Part shown: positions 33,860 to 42,388 of the stretch, one piece after another
Numbering within the stretch: the stretch's first letter is position 1
Layout: the number at the start of each line of letters is the position of its first letter
Assembly (NCBI GenBank): GCA_021324615.1
Contig: JAJPIT010000026.1
Span: 1-44,064 of the forward strand
From: Terriglobia bacterium
Lineage (GTDB): Bacteria; Acidobacteriota; Terriglobia; Bryobacterales; Bryobacteraceae
Length of the DNA stretch: 44,064 nucleotides
Reading direction: 5' to 3'
The notes under the pieces: model-generated
Told to the model about the DNA's origin: nothing
What the model saw: the letters and a program-made list of their open reading frames with translations, nothing else
The model's database searches: none
Translations under genes and position numbers: made by a program

Positions 33860-35636
33860 CGGTTTCGAAAACGCGATGCCTTTCAAGCGGCGCCAGTTCC
33901 CCGGCCGCCAGGAGCGCGAATACCGCATCTGCCAGGGACACGACGCGGCCGCGGCCCTGCTGATCCACGGAGAAATCATAGCCGCCTCCGCCGAAGAGCG
34001 CTTCGACCGCAAAAAGCACAGCGCCCATTTTCCCGTTCTCGCGATTCAGGATTGCCTTGAACAGGCGGGCGTGAAACTGGCCGATATCGACGAAATCGCG
34101 CACGCCTTCGATTATTCGCCGCTCGAAAAAATTTTCCGGATCTCCTCGGCGGATCTCTACAACGAAGTTTTCTCGCGCGATGCCCTGCTCCGGCTCGCCG
34201 CGCGCGATCTGCCGGGATTTCCCGCGTCGCGCTTCCACCACGTCAATCATCACCTGGCGCATGCCGCCAGCGCCTACTTCACCTCCGGCTGGGAGGAGTG
34301 CCTGGTGATCGTCATCGACGGCATGGGGGAGGCGCAAAGCGCCTCCGTCTACCAAGCCCAGGGCGGAACCTTGACGAAATTGCGCGAAATCTCCGCGCTC
34401 GATTCGATCGGCATCCTGTATTCGCTGGTCACCCTGCATCTGGGCTTCGACTTCAACTCGGATGAGTACAAGATCATGGGACTGGCGCCCTACGGCGATC
34501 CGTCCCGGCGCCGGCGGTTTTTTGAGGAAGCGGTCGAGCTGCGCCCCGACGGTTCGATCCGCATCCCCCTGCTGCATCTGAACCGCTCGCGGGAAGAGCG
34601 CGAATTTTACACCGCCTCGCGCCGCTACCTCGAACAGCGGCTCGTGCCGGCCCGCGCGCCCGACGATCCGATCACCGACGAGCATCGCGACATCGCCGCC
34701 GCTCTTCAGGAGTGCCTCGATAACGTCATGCTCCATCTGTGCGGGCATTTCGCAAAGGCGACCGGGCAGCGAAAGCTCGCGCTCGCCGGCGGCGTGGCCT
34801 TGAACTGCACGGCCAACGGCCGGCTGATGCGCTCCGGCCTGTTCGATGAAATCTATATCCAGCCCGCCGCCGGGGACGACGGCAGCGCGCTCGGCGCGGC
34901 GCTCTATCGCGCTTCGCTGCATGACGAGATCCGCAACCGCCGGATGCCCGTGCCGTTCTATGGCCCGAGCCACTCCCGCGATGAGATCAACGCGGCGCTG
35001 ACCCATTACGACGGTTCGATCGACGTCGCGCGATACGAATCGCTCGAGGAAGTCTGCGAGGAGGCCGCGCAGCTCATCGCCGAAGGACGCGTCATCGCGT
35101 GGTATCGCGGGCGGATGGAGTTCGGCCCGCGCGCCCTCGGCCACCGCAGCATCCTGGCCGACCCCGGACGTCCGGAGATGCGCGGCCGCATCAACGCCAT
35201 GGTCAAAATGCGCGAGGCGTTTCGCCCGTTCGCCCCCGCCGTCACGCTCGAACAGGTGGACCGCTGGTTTGAGACCGCGCCCGGAACCGAGTACCCGTAC
35301 ATGATCGCCACCGTCGACGTGCGCCCCGAGTATCGCGCGCAACTGCCAGCCATCACCCACGTCAACGGATCGGCGCGGGTGCAGACGGTCGCCCGGCGCG
35401 ACAACCCGGAGTTTCACGCGCTGCTCAAGGCGGTGGGAAAGACGACGGGCCGGGAGATGGTCTTGAATACAAGTTTCAACGTGAAGGGTCAGCCGATCGT
35501 CAACACGCCGCGCGAGGCGATCGAAACTTTTCTTTCAACGGGCATCGAATTTCTGTTCCTGGAAAATGTTTTGCTGCGCCGGCGGGCAGCCACGCGCCGC
35601 ACGCCGGAGGCCGCCAAACAACTGGCGCGGAGATGA
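33840..35636 (+). CDS. O-carbamoyltransferase, NodU/CmcH/TobZ family
   Basis: A 598-residue member of the family that moves a carbamoyl group from carbamoyl phosphate through carbamoyl-AMP to a hydroxyl group (tobramycin, cephamycin and Nod-factor enzymes). The YrdC-free Kae1-like N-terminal lobe has CQGHDAAAALLIHGEIIAASAEERFDRKKHS and the metal/ATP site HHLAHAASAYF (His137, His141). The second lobe has the GGVALNCTANGRL motif. The C-terminal transfer domain has GRMEFGPRALGHRSILADP and NTSFNVKGQPIVNTPREAIETF. Antibiotic and glycan clusters commonly hold such genes. Here the final product is presumably carbamoylated, but the acceptor is not known. It starts within the end of the ATP-grasp gene, so the two are translationally coupled. 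Confidence 0.93.
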   Translation: MNILGISGFENAMPFKRRQFPGRQEREYRICQGHDAAAALLIHGEIIAASAEERFDRKKHSAHFPVLAIQDCLEQAGVKLADIDEIAHAFDYSPLEKIFRISSADLYNEVFSRDALLRLAARDLPGFPASRFHHVNHHLAHAASAYFTSGWEECLVIVIDGMGEAQSASVYQAQGGTLTKLREISALDSIGILYSLVTLHLGFDFNSDEYKIMGLAPYGDPSRRRRFFEEAVELRPDGSIRIPLLHLNRSREEREFYTASRRYLEQRLVPARAPDDPITDEHRDIAAALQECLDNVMLHLCGHFAKATGQRKLALAGGVALNCTANGRLMRSGLFDEIYIQPAAGDDGSALGAALYRASLHDEIRNRRMPVPFYGPSHSRDEINAALTHYDGSIDVARYESLEEVCEEAAQLIAEGRVIAWYRGRMEFGPRALGHRSILADPGRPEMRGRINAMVKMREAFRPFAPAVTLEQVDRWFETAPGTEYPYMIATVDVRPEYRAQLPAITHVNGSARVQTVARRDNPEFHALLKAVGKTTGREMVLNTSFNVKGQPIVNTPREAIETFLSTGIEFLFLENVLLRRRAATRRTPEAAKQLARR

Positions 35637-35647
35637 ACAGGTTGGCA

Positions 35648-35674
35648 AGGCCAGTAGAACAAACGATCTGGCCT
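35648..35674 (+). repeat. Inverted repeat before the last cassette gene
   Basis: AGGCCAG and CTGGCCT form a seven-base-pair stem with a 13-base loop, between the carbamoyltransferase stop and the small gene's ribosome site (GGGAGG at 35675-35680). It may be an attenuator, operator or internal terminator. Confidence 0.45.
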
Positions 35675-35687
35675 GGGAGGAAACAAC

Positions 35688-36113
35688 ATGAACTCGAGTC
35701 AAATGGAACGGGCCGCCTATATCGCGGCGCACCGCATCTTGAGCACGGACCTCAGTGCCCCCGAGCTGGCTTGTCCCGGCGCCCGGCGGTCGGCCACGGT
35801 GGATAAAATCGCCGCGATCATTAAGGACGTCTACGAGGCGCACAACCAGCGCCTGGATCACCTCACCGACTGGTGGCCGGCCGCGGGCGGGCCCGCCCTG
35901 AAGATCATTTCCCCGGCGGCGCGCCCGTGGACGGCGGCTCCTCTTCGCGCAGCAGCACGAGCGACTGCCGCACCAGCCGCAGCAGCCCTCCGCTTGCGGG
36001 AAGCGCCGAACCCGGCTCTAAGTCGGGCTCATTCGTATCGATCACTACGCTCCAGCCTCCGCCGTTCGGCGGCGCGGGCAGGCGAAAATCGATGTGCTCG
36101 TGATGGCAGTTGA
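35688..36113 (+). CDS. Small protein of unknown function at the end of the cassette; likely frameshifted 3' end
   Basis: A strong ribosome site (GGGAGG, seven bases upstream) precedes this ATG. The first 70 residues look like a real small protein: [20 protein letters not shown], then [20 protein letters not shown], then [21 protein letters not shown]. After that the reading frame becomes Ala/Arg-rich and runs antisense over the end of glgX for about 200 bases, which is unlikely to be coding. A TGA in the +1 frame at 35899-35901 would end it cleanly four bases before the glgX stop. It lies just after a perfect 14-base palindrome (35885-35898), a place where an insertion or a sequencing error is plausible. 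If so, the true protein has about 70 residues. No family is recognised. Confidence 0.55.
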   Translation: MNSSQMERAAYIAAHRILSTDLSAPELACPGARRSATVDKIAAIIKDVYEAHNQRLDHLTDWWPAAGGPALKIISPAARPWTAAPLRAAARATAAPAAAALRLREAPNPALSRAHSYRSLRSSLRRSAARAGENRCARDGS

Positions 36114-38064
36114 GCAGGAGCAGAAACGAGTTGTCGATCACCGGCAGGCCCGACTCATCGATGTCCTGAAGAGTGCGGCCGTTCAGCATCATGCCGATGC
36201 AGCGCACCCAGCCGGCGTTCCACTCCTCGTCGGTCATCTCCGCCCCGTCCGGACGCAGCCAGACGATGTCTTTCTGGGGCGTGCCGCGAATGGCGCGGTC
36301 CTGATAAAATTTGCGGCGCCGCAGATTGGGATGGCACCGCCGCAATGCGATCAGCTTCTGCGTAAAGTGCAGCAGCGACTGGCGCGATTCGCTCAGATTC
36401 CAGTCGTACCAGGTCAGCGGATTGTCCTGGCAATACGCGTTGTTGTTTCCTTTCTGATCGCGGTCGATCTCGTCGCCGCCGCAGATCATCGGCACGCCTT
36501 GCGAAAGCAGCAGCGTGCCCAAAAAATTCCGCTTCTGCCGCTCCCGCATGCTCAGGATCACCGGGTCGCCGGTATCGCCTTCCACGCCGAAATTCCACGA
36601 ATAGTTGTCATTGCAGCCGTCGCGGTTGTCTTCGCCGTTGGCTTCGTTGTGCTTTTCGTTGTAGCTCACCAGATCGTGCAGTGTGAAGCCGTCGTGCGCG
36701 GTGACGAAATTGATGCTCGCCGAGGGCCGGCGACCATCGTGCTGGTAAAGATCGCTGCTGCCGGTAAGCCGGTATCCTAAATCGGAGAGCTGGCCCTCGT
36801 CGCCTTTCCAGTAGCGCCGCACCGTGTCGCGGTACTTTCCGTTCCATTCCGCCCACAGCACCGGAAATTTGCCGACCTGATAACCGCCCTCGCCGACATC
36901 CCATGGCTCGGCGATCAGCTTCACCTGGGAGATCACCGGATCCTGGTGAATAATGTCGAAAAACGCGGAAAGCCGGTCCACGTCGTGCAGCTCCCGCTCC
37001 AGCGTCGCCGCCAGGTCGAAGCGGAACCCGTCGACGTGCATTTCCAGAATCCAGTACCGCAGATTATCCATGATCAGCTTGAGAACCTGCGGGTGGCGCA
37101 TGTTCAGACTGTTGCCGGTGCCGGTGTAATCCATGTAGTAGCGCGGATTGCCGGGCGCCAGCCGGTAATAGGTCGGATTATCGATGCCGCGGAAGCTCAG
37201 CATCGGGCCCAGGTGATTGCCTTCGGAGGTGTGGTTGTAGACGACATCCAGAATCACCTCGATCCCCTCGCGATGCAGCGTCTTGACCATGGCCTTGAAC
37301 TCGGCCACTTGCCCGCCGGTGTCGCCCGATGAGGAGTAGCGCGCGTCCGGGCTGAAAAAATTGGTGGTGTTATAGCCCCAATAATTGCGCAATCCGCGGT
37401 CGACCAGGATTTTGTCGTCCAGAAAATCGTGAACCGGCATCAGCTCGACCGCGGTGATCCCCAGTTTCTTTAAATATTCGACGGCCGCGCGCGAGGCCAG
37501 CCCCGCGTAGGTTCCGCGCAACTCCTCGGGCACCTCCGGATGGCACTGGGTAAATCCTTTGACGTGAACTTCGTAGAGAATCGATTCGCTGAGCGGCGTC
37601 TTCGGCGGCCGGTCCGTGTCCCAATCGAAATAAGGGTTGACCACCACGCATTTCGGCATGCCCCGCGCGCTGTCGGAGGCGTCCATCGCCAGGTCGGCAT
37701 CGCCGTTTCCGAGCGGGTAAGGAAAAATCGGCTCCTTCCAGTTGACCTTTCCCGCCAGCGCCTTGGCGTAGGGGTCGATCAGCAGCTTGTTCGGATTGAA
37801 GCGCAGGCCCCGCTCCGGATCGTACGGGCCGTGAACGCGGTAGCCGTAGATCTGGCCCGGATGCACGCCGGGCAGAAAGGCGTGCCAGACATGCGCGGTC
37901 TGCTCGATAAGTTCCAGACGCTGAGTCTCTTCCGCACGCGGATCGTCGAACAGGCACAGCTCGACCTTCTCTGCGTTTTCCGAAAACAGCGCGAAATTCG
38001 TTCCGGTGCCGTCCCAGGTCGCGCCTTGGGGAAACGGTCTGCCGGGAAGTACGGTGCGGATCAT
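35905..38064 (-). CDS. glgX: Glycogen debranching enzyme GlgX
   Basis: A 719-residue GH13 isoamylase-type enzyme that removes short side chains from phosphorylase-treated glycogen. The N-terminal CBM48 domain (about 8-110) shows [27 protein letters not shown]. The catalytic barrel has the GH13 regions [12 protein letters not shown] (I), DGFRFDLAA (II, nucleophile Asp), LIAEPWD (III, acid/base Glu) and [11 protein letters not shown] (IV). The motif [14 protein letters not shown] near residue 160 is characteristic of GlgX/TreX. AAGGAT lies upstream of the ATG. No other glycogen genes are in the window. It converges with the cassette. Confidence 0.97.
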   Translation of the reverse strand: MIRTVLPGRPFPQGATWDGTGTNFALFSENAEKVELCLFDDPRAEETQRLELIEQTAHVWHAFLPGVHPGQIYGYRVHGPYDPERGLRFNPNKLLIDPYAKALAGKVNWKEPIFPYPLGNGDADLAMDASDSARGMPKCVVVNPYFDWDTDRPPKTPLSESILYEVHVKGFTQCHPEVPEELRGTYAGLASRAAVEYLKKLGITAVELMPVHDFLDDKILVDRGLRNYWGYNTTNFFSPDARYSSSGDTGGQVAEFKAMVKTLHREGIEVILDVVYNHTSEGNHLGPMLSFRGIDNPTYYRLAPGNPRYYMDYTGTGNSLNMRHPQVLKLIMDNLRYWILEMHVDGFRFDLAATLERELHDVDRLSAFFDIIHQDPVISQVKLIAEPWDVGEGGYQVGKFPVLWAEWNGKYRDTVRRYWKGDEGQLSDLGYRLTGSSDLYQHDGRRPSASINFVTAHDGFTLHDLVSYNEKHNEANGEDNRDGCNDNYSWNFGVEGDTGDPVILSMRERQKRNFLGTLLLSQGVPMICGGDEIDRDQKGNNNAYCQDNPLTWYDWNLSESRQSLLHFTQKLIALRRCHPNLRRRKFYQDRAIRGTPQKDIVWLRPDGAEMTDEEWNAGWVRCIGMMLNGRTLQDIDESGLPVIDNSFLLLLNCHHEHIDFRLPAPPNGGGWSVVIDTNEPDLEPGSALPASGGLLRLVRQSLVLLREEEPPSTGAPPGK

Positions 38065-38219
38065 GTTCAGCGAATCCTTCTGTTTCGGAGCTTCTTACCG
38101 CCGTTTCCTGCACACCTCGGCAGATGTTGCAGCCCGGCGGCCCACAATTCCGGGAAACGGCTTCTCCCGAACAACTTACCTGCCAATCGTTTTTCGGAGT
38201 CCCTCCCGACTTCCGAGCC

Positions 38220-38236
38220 CCTGGCCTCCGAACTGC
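38220..38236 (+). promoter_or_regulatory. Weak sigma-54-like site upstream of the sigma-factor gene
   Basis: CTGGCCTCCGAACTGCT has GG and GC ten bases apart but only partly fits the flanking consensus. It lies 43 bases before the ECF-type gene. In GC-rich DNA such a partial match is not rare, so this is a low-confidence candidate. Confidence 0.25.
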
Positions 38237-38278
38237 TCTGAGACGCCATCCAAACCAGGAAGGAGCAGGTTCAGCCAG

Positions 38279-38776
38279 ATGACCAGAGAAGCCTACGGAC
38301 AAGCTTATCAGCGCGGATTCGAGCTCACGATCCGGTTCCTGATCTCCCGGGGAGTGCCGCGGGATCTGGCGCGCGACGTGGCGCAAGCCGCCTGGGTGAA
38401 GGGATGGGAAAGACTGTCTCAGCTTCGCCATGAAAACATGGTCACCACCTGGGTGAACGCGATCGCTCTCAATGTGCATCGCAGCGTGCTGCGAAGCGAG
38501 AAAGCCTGTCAAAGTTTGCCGGAATTTTATTCCCATGCGGAATTGAACCTGGCGGCCATCGATTTAAAACGAATCCTCAAGTTCTGCCCGCCGCGCGACC
38601 GGGCGCTGTTGGAGCTACAGATGCAAGGAGACACCGCGGAGGAGATTGCGCGCAAGCAAGGCGTCACCGAGACCGCAATCCGCATCCGGCTGCTGCGGGC
38701 GCGCCGGGCGGCCCGTTCCCGGGCGGAAAGAAAGCCGGTCTTTGTGGCCCTCCAGGCCAGGCGCGACGCGGCGTAA
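38279..38776 (+). CDS. ECF-type RNA polymerase sigma factor
   Basis: A 165-residue protein with the two-domain ECF layout. Region 2 runs about 12-80: QRGFELTIRFLISRGVPRDLARDVAQAAWVKGWERLSQLR, with the DxAQxxxxxxW pattern of region 2.2. Region 4 runs about 100-155, with CPPRDRALLELQMQGDTAEEIARKQGVTETAIRIRLLRARRAAR, a helix-turn-helix that fits sigma-70 region 4. Region 2.4 (VTTWVNAIALNVHRSVLRS) is recognisable. No anti-sigma factor is adjacent, so control is not obvious. AGGAGCAGG upstream of the ATG is a usable ribosome site. The SYLF gene follows after 30 bases and may be in the same transcript. Confidence 0.88.
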   Translation: MTREAYGQAYQRGFELTIRFLISRGVPRDLARDVAQAAWVKGWERLSQLRHENMVTTWVNAIALNVHRSVLRSEKACQSLPEFYSHAELNLAAIDLKRILKFCPPRDRALLELQMQGDTAEEIARKQGVTETAIRIRLLRARRAARSRAERKPVFVALQARRDAA

Positions 38777-38806
38777 AGCCGGCGGAGAGAAACAAGGAGT
38801 TGTTTT

Positions 38807-39514
38807 ATGAACTTTATGAAATTTATGTCTTTCAGCTTCCTGCTCGCGGCATCTTTGTTCGCCGCCGACGCCGGCTGCAAGGCCGACGATATCAAGCGGA
38901 TCGAGGCCGCGGCCACCACGCTGGTTGAGATCCAGCACGCCAAGGACGGAGGCATTCCGCAGGATTTGCTGGAAAAAGCACACTGCGTCGGGATCATTCC
39001 GGCGGCCAAGCGCGCCGGATTCCTCGTGGGAGGGCAGTACGGAAAAGGCATTCTGACCTGCCGCATCCACGGCACCAACCGCTGGAGCGCGCCCGATATG
39101 ATCGTTCTTGAAGGCGGGAGCTTCGGGCTGCAAATCGGCGCCGGCGAAACCGATATCGTCATGGCCGTCATGAACGACAACGCCGAGCGGCGCATGAGGA
39201 ACTCGAAAGTCGAAATCGGCGGGGACGTGATGGCCGCCGCCGGTCCCTTGGGGCGCAGCGTCAGCGCGGACACCAACGCCACCATGCGCGCCGAAATTCT
39301 GACCTGGTCGCGCGCCCGAGGCGTGTTCGCCGGAGTCGATCTCAAGGGCGCGAGCCTGCGGCCCGATAACGACGACAATGCGGCGCTCTACGGCCGGACG
39401 GTCACTCCGGATGAAATTCTGAGCGGCAAGGTTCCGCATCCGGCGCAAGCGCGCGCGCTGTATGCCGAGTTGGAACGCTATGCTCCGTCCAAAGCGGCCC
39501 ACACCGGCGAATAA
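38807..39514 (+). CDS. SYLF-domain (Ysc84-like) lipid-binding protein, secreted
   Basis: A 235-residue protein with a Sec signal (about 1-20, FSFLLAASLFAADA). The SYLF domain (about 45-215) shows IPQDLLEKAHCVGIIPAAKRAGFLVGGQYGKGILTCR, then WSAPDMIVLEGGSFGLQIGAGETDIVMAVMN, the usual landmarks. Family proteins bind phosphoinositides in eukaryotes; bacterial ones are secreted and their ligand is unknown. AAGGAG eight bases before the ATG is a good ribosome site. It likely shares a transcript with the sigma factor. Confidence 0.92.
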   Translation: MNFMKFMSFSFLLAASLFAADAGCKADDIKRIEAAATTLVEIQHAKDGGIPQDLLEKAHCVGIIPAAKRAGFLVGGQYGKGILTCRIHGTNRWSAPDMIVLEGGSFGLQIGAGETDIVMAVMNDNAERRMRNSKVEIGGDVMAAAGPLGRSVSADTNATMRAEILTWSRARGVFAGVDLKGASLRPDNDDNAALYGRTVTPDEILSGKVPHPAQARALYAELERYAPSKAAHTGE

Positions 39515-39536
39515 ATTCGACGCGGCACATCAAACT

Positions 39537-39590
39537 GACAACAACCCGGGCGCGGCCTGCGGCTTCGGCCAGACCGCCCCGGAGCTTGTC
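39537..39590. terminator. Imperfect hairpin between SYLF and DUF2934 genes
   Basis: GACAA pairs with TTGTC at the outside, and CCGGGCG with CGCCCCGG inside, around GGCC/GGCC. It lies between two converging genes. Interior mismatches weaken it and there is no U tract, so this is a tentative bidirectional terminator. Confidence 0.35.
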
Positions 39591-39640
39591 GTTCCCGCAC
39601 AAGGCGGGGCGGGGGGATCCGCGCGGCCGCCAGCCTGGAC

Positions 39641-39841
39641 TCAGGCGGCGGTTCGCGCCTCCCGGCGCTGATCCTCGCGGCGCGGAGCACGGCGCGAGCG
39701 CACCTCCTGCTCTGCCATCAGCCAATCCTCCACGTCGTGGCCGTCGATGCGCCCGCGGCTCTCCCAATAGGAGTAGGCCAGGCGGGCGATCTCCTGGCGT
39801 TCCTGCTCCGGATCTTGTGGTTCGGTTTCCCGGTTCGGCAT
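39641..39841 (-). CDS. DUF2934-domain protein
   Basis: A 66-residue protein starting at ATG with GGGAGG five bases upstream; a GTG one codon earlier is also possible. The core IARLAYSYWESRGRIDGHDVEDWLMAEQEV is the DUF2934 signature (IaxrAYxlWexxGxPxGxdxxxWlxAExel). The C-terminus is arginine-rich. The family is small, common in stress-related neighbourhoods, and of unknown function. It follows the NtrC-type gene on the same strand after 60 bases. Confidence 0.92.
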   Translation of the reverse strand: MPNRETEPQDPEQERQEIARLAYSYWESRGRIDGHDVEDWLMAEQEVRSRRAPRREDQRREARTAA

Positions 39842-39901
39842 CACATCCTCCCAATCGCTAAAAAGACTGCTTGGATTAGACCCGGTCCCTTCAAGCCTGT
39901 T

Positions 39902-41305
39902 TCAGACATTCATCTGCGAAGGCGGAGTCCCCGCGGGGTTCATCTGCGCCAGACGGTTGTGCAGCGTTCGTACGCTGATGCCCAAAATTTCCGCGGCGCG
40001 GCGCTTGTTGTGGTGGGTCAGCTTCAGCGTCAGTTGGATATAGGCGTCTTCGACATCGCGCAGCGGAACGCCGGCCTGCACCGAGCAGCTATATTCGCCG
40101 CGGCCGGCCTTGGCCCCGCCGCTGGGTTCGCCCGCGCCGAAGCCCCGCGGCAGATGCGAGGGCATCAGGGTGCCTTCTCCGGCCACGATCACGGCGCGCT
40201 CGATGATGTTGCGGAGCTCGCGAATATTGCCCGGCCACGGATAATTCCGCAGCAGCCGCAAGGTCTCCGGATGAAGATCGACGACCCGGCAGCTGTGTTT
40301 GCGGTTCAGTTCGGTGATCATCGCGGCGGCGATGGCGGCAATGTCTTCCTTGCGGTGCCGCAGCGGAGGCAGCGCGATGTGCACCACATTCAGGCGATAA
40401 TACAGGTCCTCGCGCAGGCGCCTTTCGCGCAGCGCCGTTTCGAGCGGGCGGTTGGTGGCCGCGATCACCCGCACGTCCACCGGGATATCCGCCGTTGCGC
40501 CCAGCCGCCGCACCTTGGAATCCTCCAGCACGCGCAGCAGCTTGGCCTGCGTGCCGACCGGCATGTCGCCGATCTCGTCCAGCAGCAGCGTTCCGTTATG
40601 CGCCTGCTCGAAACATCCCGCACGGCGCTCCAGCGCGTCGGTAAACGACCCCTTTTCGTGCCCGAAGAGCTCGCTTTCGATCAGCGTCTCCGGCAGCGCG
40701 GCGCAGTTGACCGCCACAAAGGGCCGCTCGGCGCGCGGGCTGAGCTTGTGAATCGCGCTGGCCACCAGTTCCTTTCCAGTGCCGCTCTCGCCGGTGATCA
40801 GCACCGGCGCGCTGCTCGGCGCCACCTGCTGGATCAGAGAATAAACCTGGCGCATCGGCGGAGAGGTTCCCACCAGGTCGATCAGGTATCCCTGATAGCC
40901 GAGCTGGCGCTGCAGCCGCTCGGTTTCCTTCACCAGTTGGCTGTGGCGGACGGCGCGTTCGAGCAGCGTGGATAAAACCGCGCTCTGCACCGGCTTCTCC
41001 AGGAACCAGAACGCCTCCAGATCATGCACGATCGAAATCGCCTGATCCATGCTGCCGAATCCGGTGAGCACGATGGCCGGCGTCAGATCCCCGCGCTCCA
41101 GCAGCGTTCGAAGCAGCCGGAAACCGTCCATGCGCGGCATCATCAGATCGGTGGTGATGACGTCGACCCGCGCGGCGCCAAGCTTTTCCAGAGCCTCCTC
41201 GCCATCCGCCGCCGTCTCCACCAGGTAGCCCATCGATGCGACCATGGCGGCGAGATCGATCCGCTGCTGTTCCTCGTCGTCTACGATCAGGATCCGGGCG
41301 GGCAC
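39902..41305 (-). CDS. NtrC-family sigma-54-dependent response regulator
   Basis: A 467-residue protein starting at GTG. The receiver domain (1-120) has the acidic pocket VDDEE, phospho-acceptor Asp53 in [11 protein letters not shown], and Lys104 in LEKPVQ. The AAA+ domain (about 145-375) has Walker A GESGTGKE (172-179) and Walker B DEIGD (243-247), plus an R-finger-like [19 protein letters not shown] block. The sigma-54 contact loop reads GSFTDA (219-224) instead of GAFTGA; GAFTDA-like forms are known in some activators. The Fis-type HTH at the end reads [23 protein letters not shown]. It should activate sigma-54 promoters when phosphorylated; the partner kinase is not clearly adjacent. Confidence 0.95.
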   Translation of the reverse strand: MPARILIVDDEEQQRIDLAAMVASMGYLVETAADGEEALEKLGAARVDVITTDLMMPRMDGFRLLRTLLERGDLTPAIVLTGFGSMDQAISIVHDLEAFWFLEKPVQSAVLSTLLERAVRHSQLVKETERLQRQLGYQGYLIDLVGTSPPMRQVYSLIQQVAPSSAPVLITGESGTGKELVASAIHKLSPRAERPFVAVNCAALPETLIESELFGHEKGSFTDALERRAGCFEQAHNGTLLLDEIGDMPVGTQAKLLRVLEDSKVRRLGATADIPVDVRVIAATNRPLETALRERRLREDLYYRLNVVHIALPPLRHRKEDIAAIAAAMITELNRKHSCRVVDLHPETLRLLRNYPWPGNIRELRNIIERAVIVAGEGTLMPSHLPRGFGAGEPSGGAKAGRGEYSCSVQAGVPLRDVEDAYIQLTLKLTHHNKRRAAEILGISVRTLHNRLAQMNPAGTPPSQMNV

Positions 41306-41374
41306 AACGTTACTCTTAGCAGTTCCATCGCCTTTCGCCCGGCTGCGCGATTGCAGGGCCCTGGTGGAGGTTCA

Positions 41375-41659
41375 ATGAACAGGCAGGGTGCGTTTTGGTT
41401 TTTGGCGGGAGTGGGATGCGGCGCCCTGGTGGGGATGCTGTATGCTCCCCTGCCGGGCACACGCGCGCGGGCGATGGCCGCGGCCAAAGCCAAGCAGTCG
41501 CGGCGGTTATTTCAGGGCGGCGGAAGTCCGCCGCAAGCCGGCGGCGCGCCGGAGCCGGCGCGGGAAGCCGAGCCCGCGGCAGACCGGATCGGCGAGCGAA
41601 TCCACCGCGGGCTGGAGGCCAGCCGCCGTCCCGCGCCGGGCCGTGACCGGCGGGAGTGA
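41375..41659 (+). CDS. YtxH-like small membrane protein
   Basis: The ATG has GGAGG five bases upstream. The 94-residue product has one hydrophobic segment (about 5-24) reading FWFLAGVGCGALVGMLYAPLPGTRARA, close to YtxH-type proteins (FxxGxxxGAxxGllxAPxxGxxxR). The tail is basic and Ala/Pro-rich. Function is unknown, but YtxH-like genes commonly sit near stress genes. It is divergent from the sigma-54 activator, with about 70 bases between them. Confidence 0.72.
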   Translation: MNRQGAFWFLAGVGCGALVGMLYAPLPGTRARAMAAAKAKQSRRLFQGGGSPPQAGGAPEPAREAEPAADRIGERIHRGLEASRRPAPGRDRRE

Positions 41660-41766
41660 AATTCCCGTGCGGCAAATCCCGCCAAACACGTATTTTTTTC
41701 CGCGCGGAGCCGCATGGGGATGCGTTTTTCGCGATATTTGGCGTCAAATTGAGCTTGACCCAAGCT

Positions 41767-41783
41767 TGGCCGGGGACTTGCAA
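41767..41783 (+). promoter_or_regulatory. Sigma-54-type (-24/-12) promoter before DUF1328
   Basis: TTGGCCGGGGACTTGCA has GG (41768-41769) and GC (41780-41781) exactly ten bases apart and fits TGGC-N7-TTGCA. It lies about 50 bases upstream of the DUF1328 start. It neighbours the gene for an NtrC-type activator, in the region before two small envelope genes. Confidence 0.5.
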
Positions 41784-41834
41784 GCGTCAGGGTGAAACGC
41801 CGGCAAAAGGAATCTCAAAAAAGCGGGAAACAGC

Positions 41835-41999
41835 ATGCTGAATTGGGCTCTCATTTTTTTCCTCATCGCGATCGCCGCGGCGATTATCGGCTTCAGCGGA
41901 GCCGCCGCGGCGGCCGCGGGCATCGCCAAAATCCTGTTCTTCCTGTTTCTCGCGCTTTTTGTCATCTCGCTTGCCGCCGGCGTGATGCGACGAGTGTAA
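41835..41999 (+). CDS. DUF1328 (YtjA-like) small membrane protein
   Basis: A 54-residue protein: [54 protein letters not shown]. It is almost entirely hydrophobic, with two helices. The W-A-L-I-F start and the [17 protein letters not shown] centre are the DUF1328 signature. Function is unknown; members are often stress-induced. The ribosome site is weak (GGGAAA). The stop lies 31 bases before the BON gene, so they likely form one transcript. Confidence 0.93.
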   Translation: MLNWALIFFLIAIAAAIIGFSGAAAAAAGIAKILFFLFLALFVISLAAGVMRRV

Positions 42000-42030
42000 C
42001 GATTCCGAATAAGAGAGGCAGGTCATCCTC

Positions 42031-42348
42031 ATGAGGAAAGTTCTGTTAAAAGGCGTTTTTATCGTGGGCGCATCGGGTATGATGGCGCTGGCGCAAAGCG
42101 CGCCGCCGGCCGGACAAACCGCGGCGGCCACCGATGCCGAGATCACATCCAAAGTTCATCAGGCGCTGAGGAGCGATCCCGCGGTCGGCGCGGCGGCGCA
42201 GCATATCCGCGTGACCACCAAGAACGGCGTGGTGACGCTTAAAGGGCGCGTCGCCACAACCGCCGAAAGAGATGAGGCGGTGGCTCAGGCGAAGCAGATC
42301 GCCGGAGATCAGAATGTCAAGGACGATCTGACGGTGGCCAAGAAGTAG
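42031..42348 (+). CDS. BON-domain secreted protein
   Basis: A 105-residue exported protein with a Sec signal (about 1-22, ending MMALAQS). The BON domain (about 35-103) starts DAEITSKVHQALRSDPAVG, then IRVTTKNGVVTLKGRVATTAERDEAVAQAKQIAGDQNVKDDLTV. These are the hallmarks of OsmY-type phospholipid-binding domains. It probably sits in the periplasm and binds membrane or outer-envelope lipids. It follows DUF1328 on the same strand. Confidence 0.92.
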   Translation: MRKVLLKGVFIVGASGMMALAQSAPPAGQTAAATDAEITSKVHQALRSDPAVGAAAQHIRVTTKNGVVTLKGRVATTAERDEAVAQAKQIAGDQNVKDDLTVAKK

Positions 42349-42388
42349 CGGTCCGGAAGAGCCGCATCGCCGCCCGGCGTTCCGCGGG

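Noticed and set aside
38120..38150. Minus-strand GG-N10-GC upstream of glgX
   Set aside because: The flanking bases (TGGGCC and CTGCA) deviate at several consensus positions; too weak to list as a promoter.
41656..41841. A 61-codon frame between the YtxH-like and DUF1328 genes
   Set aside because: It contains the sigma-54-type promoter, starts at the YtxH stop and lacks a ribosome site; composition is not protein-like.
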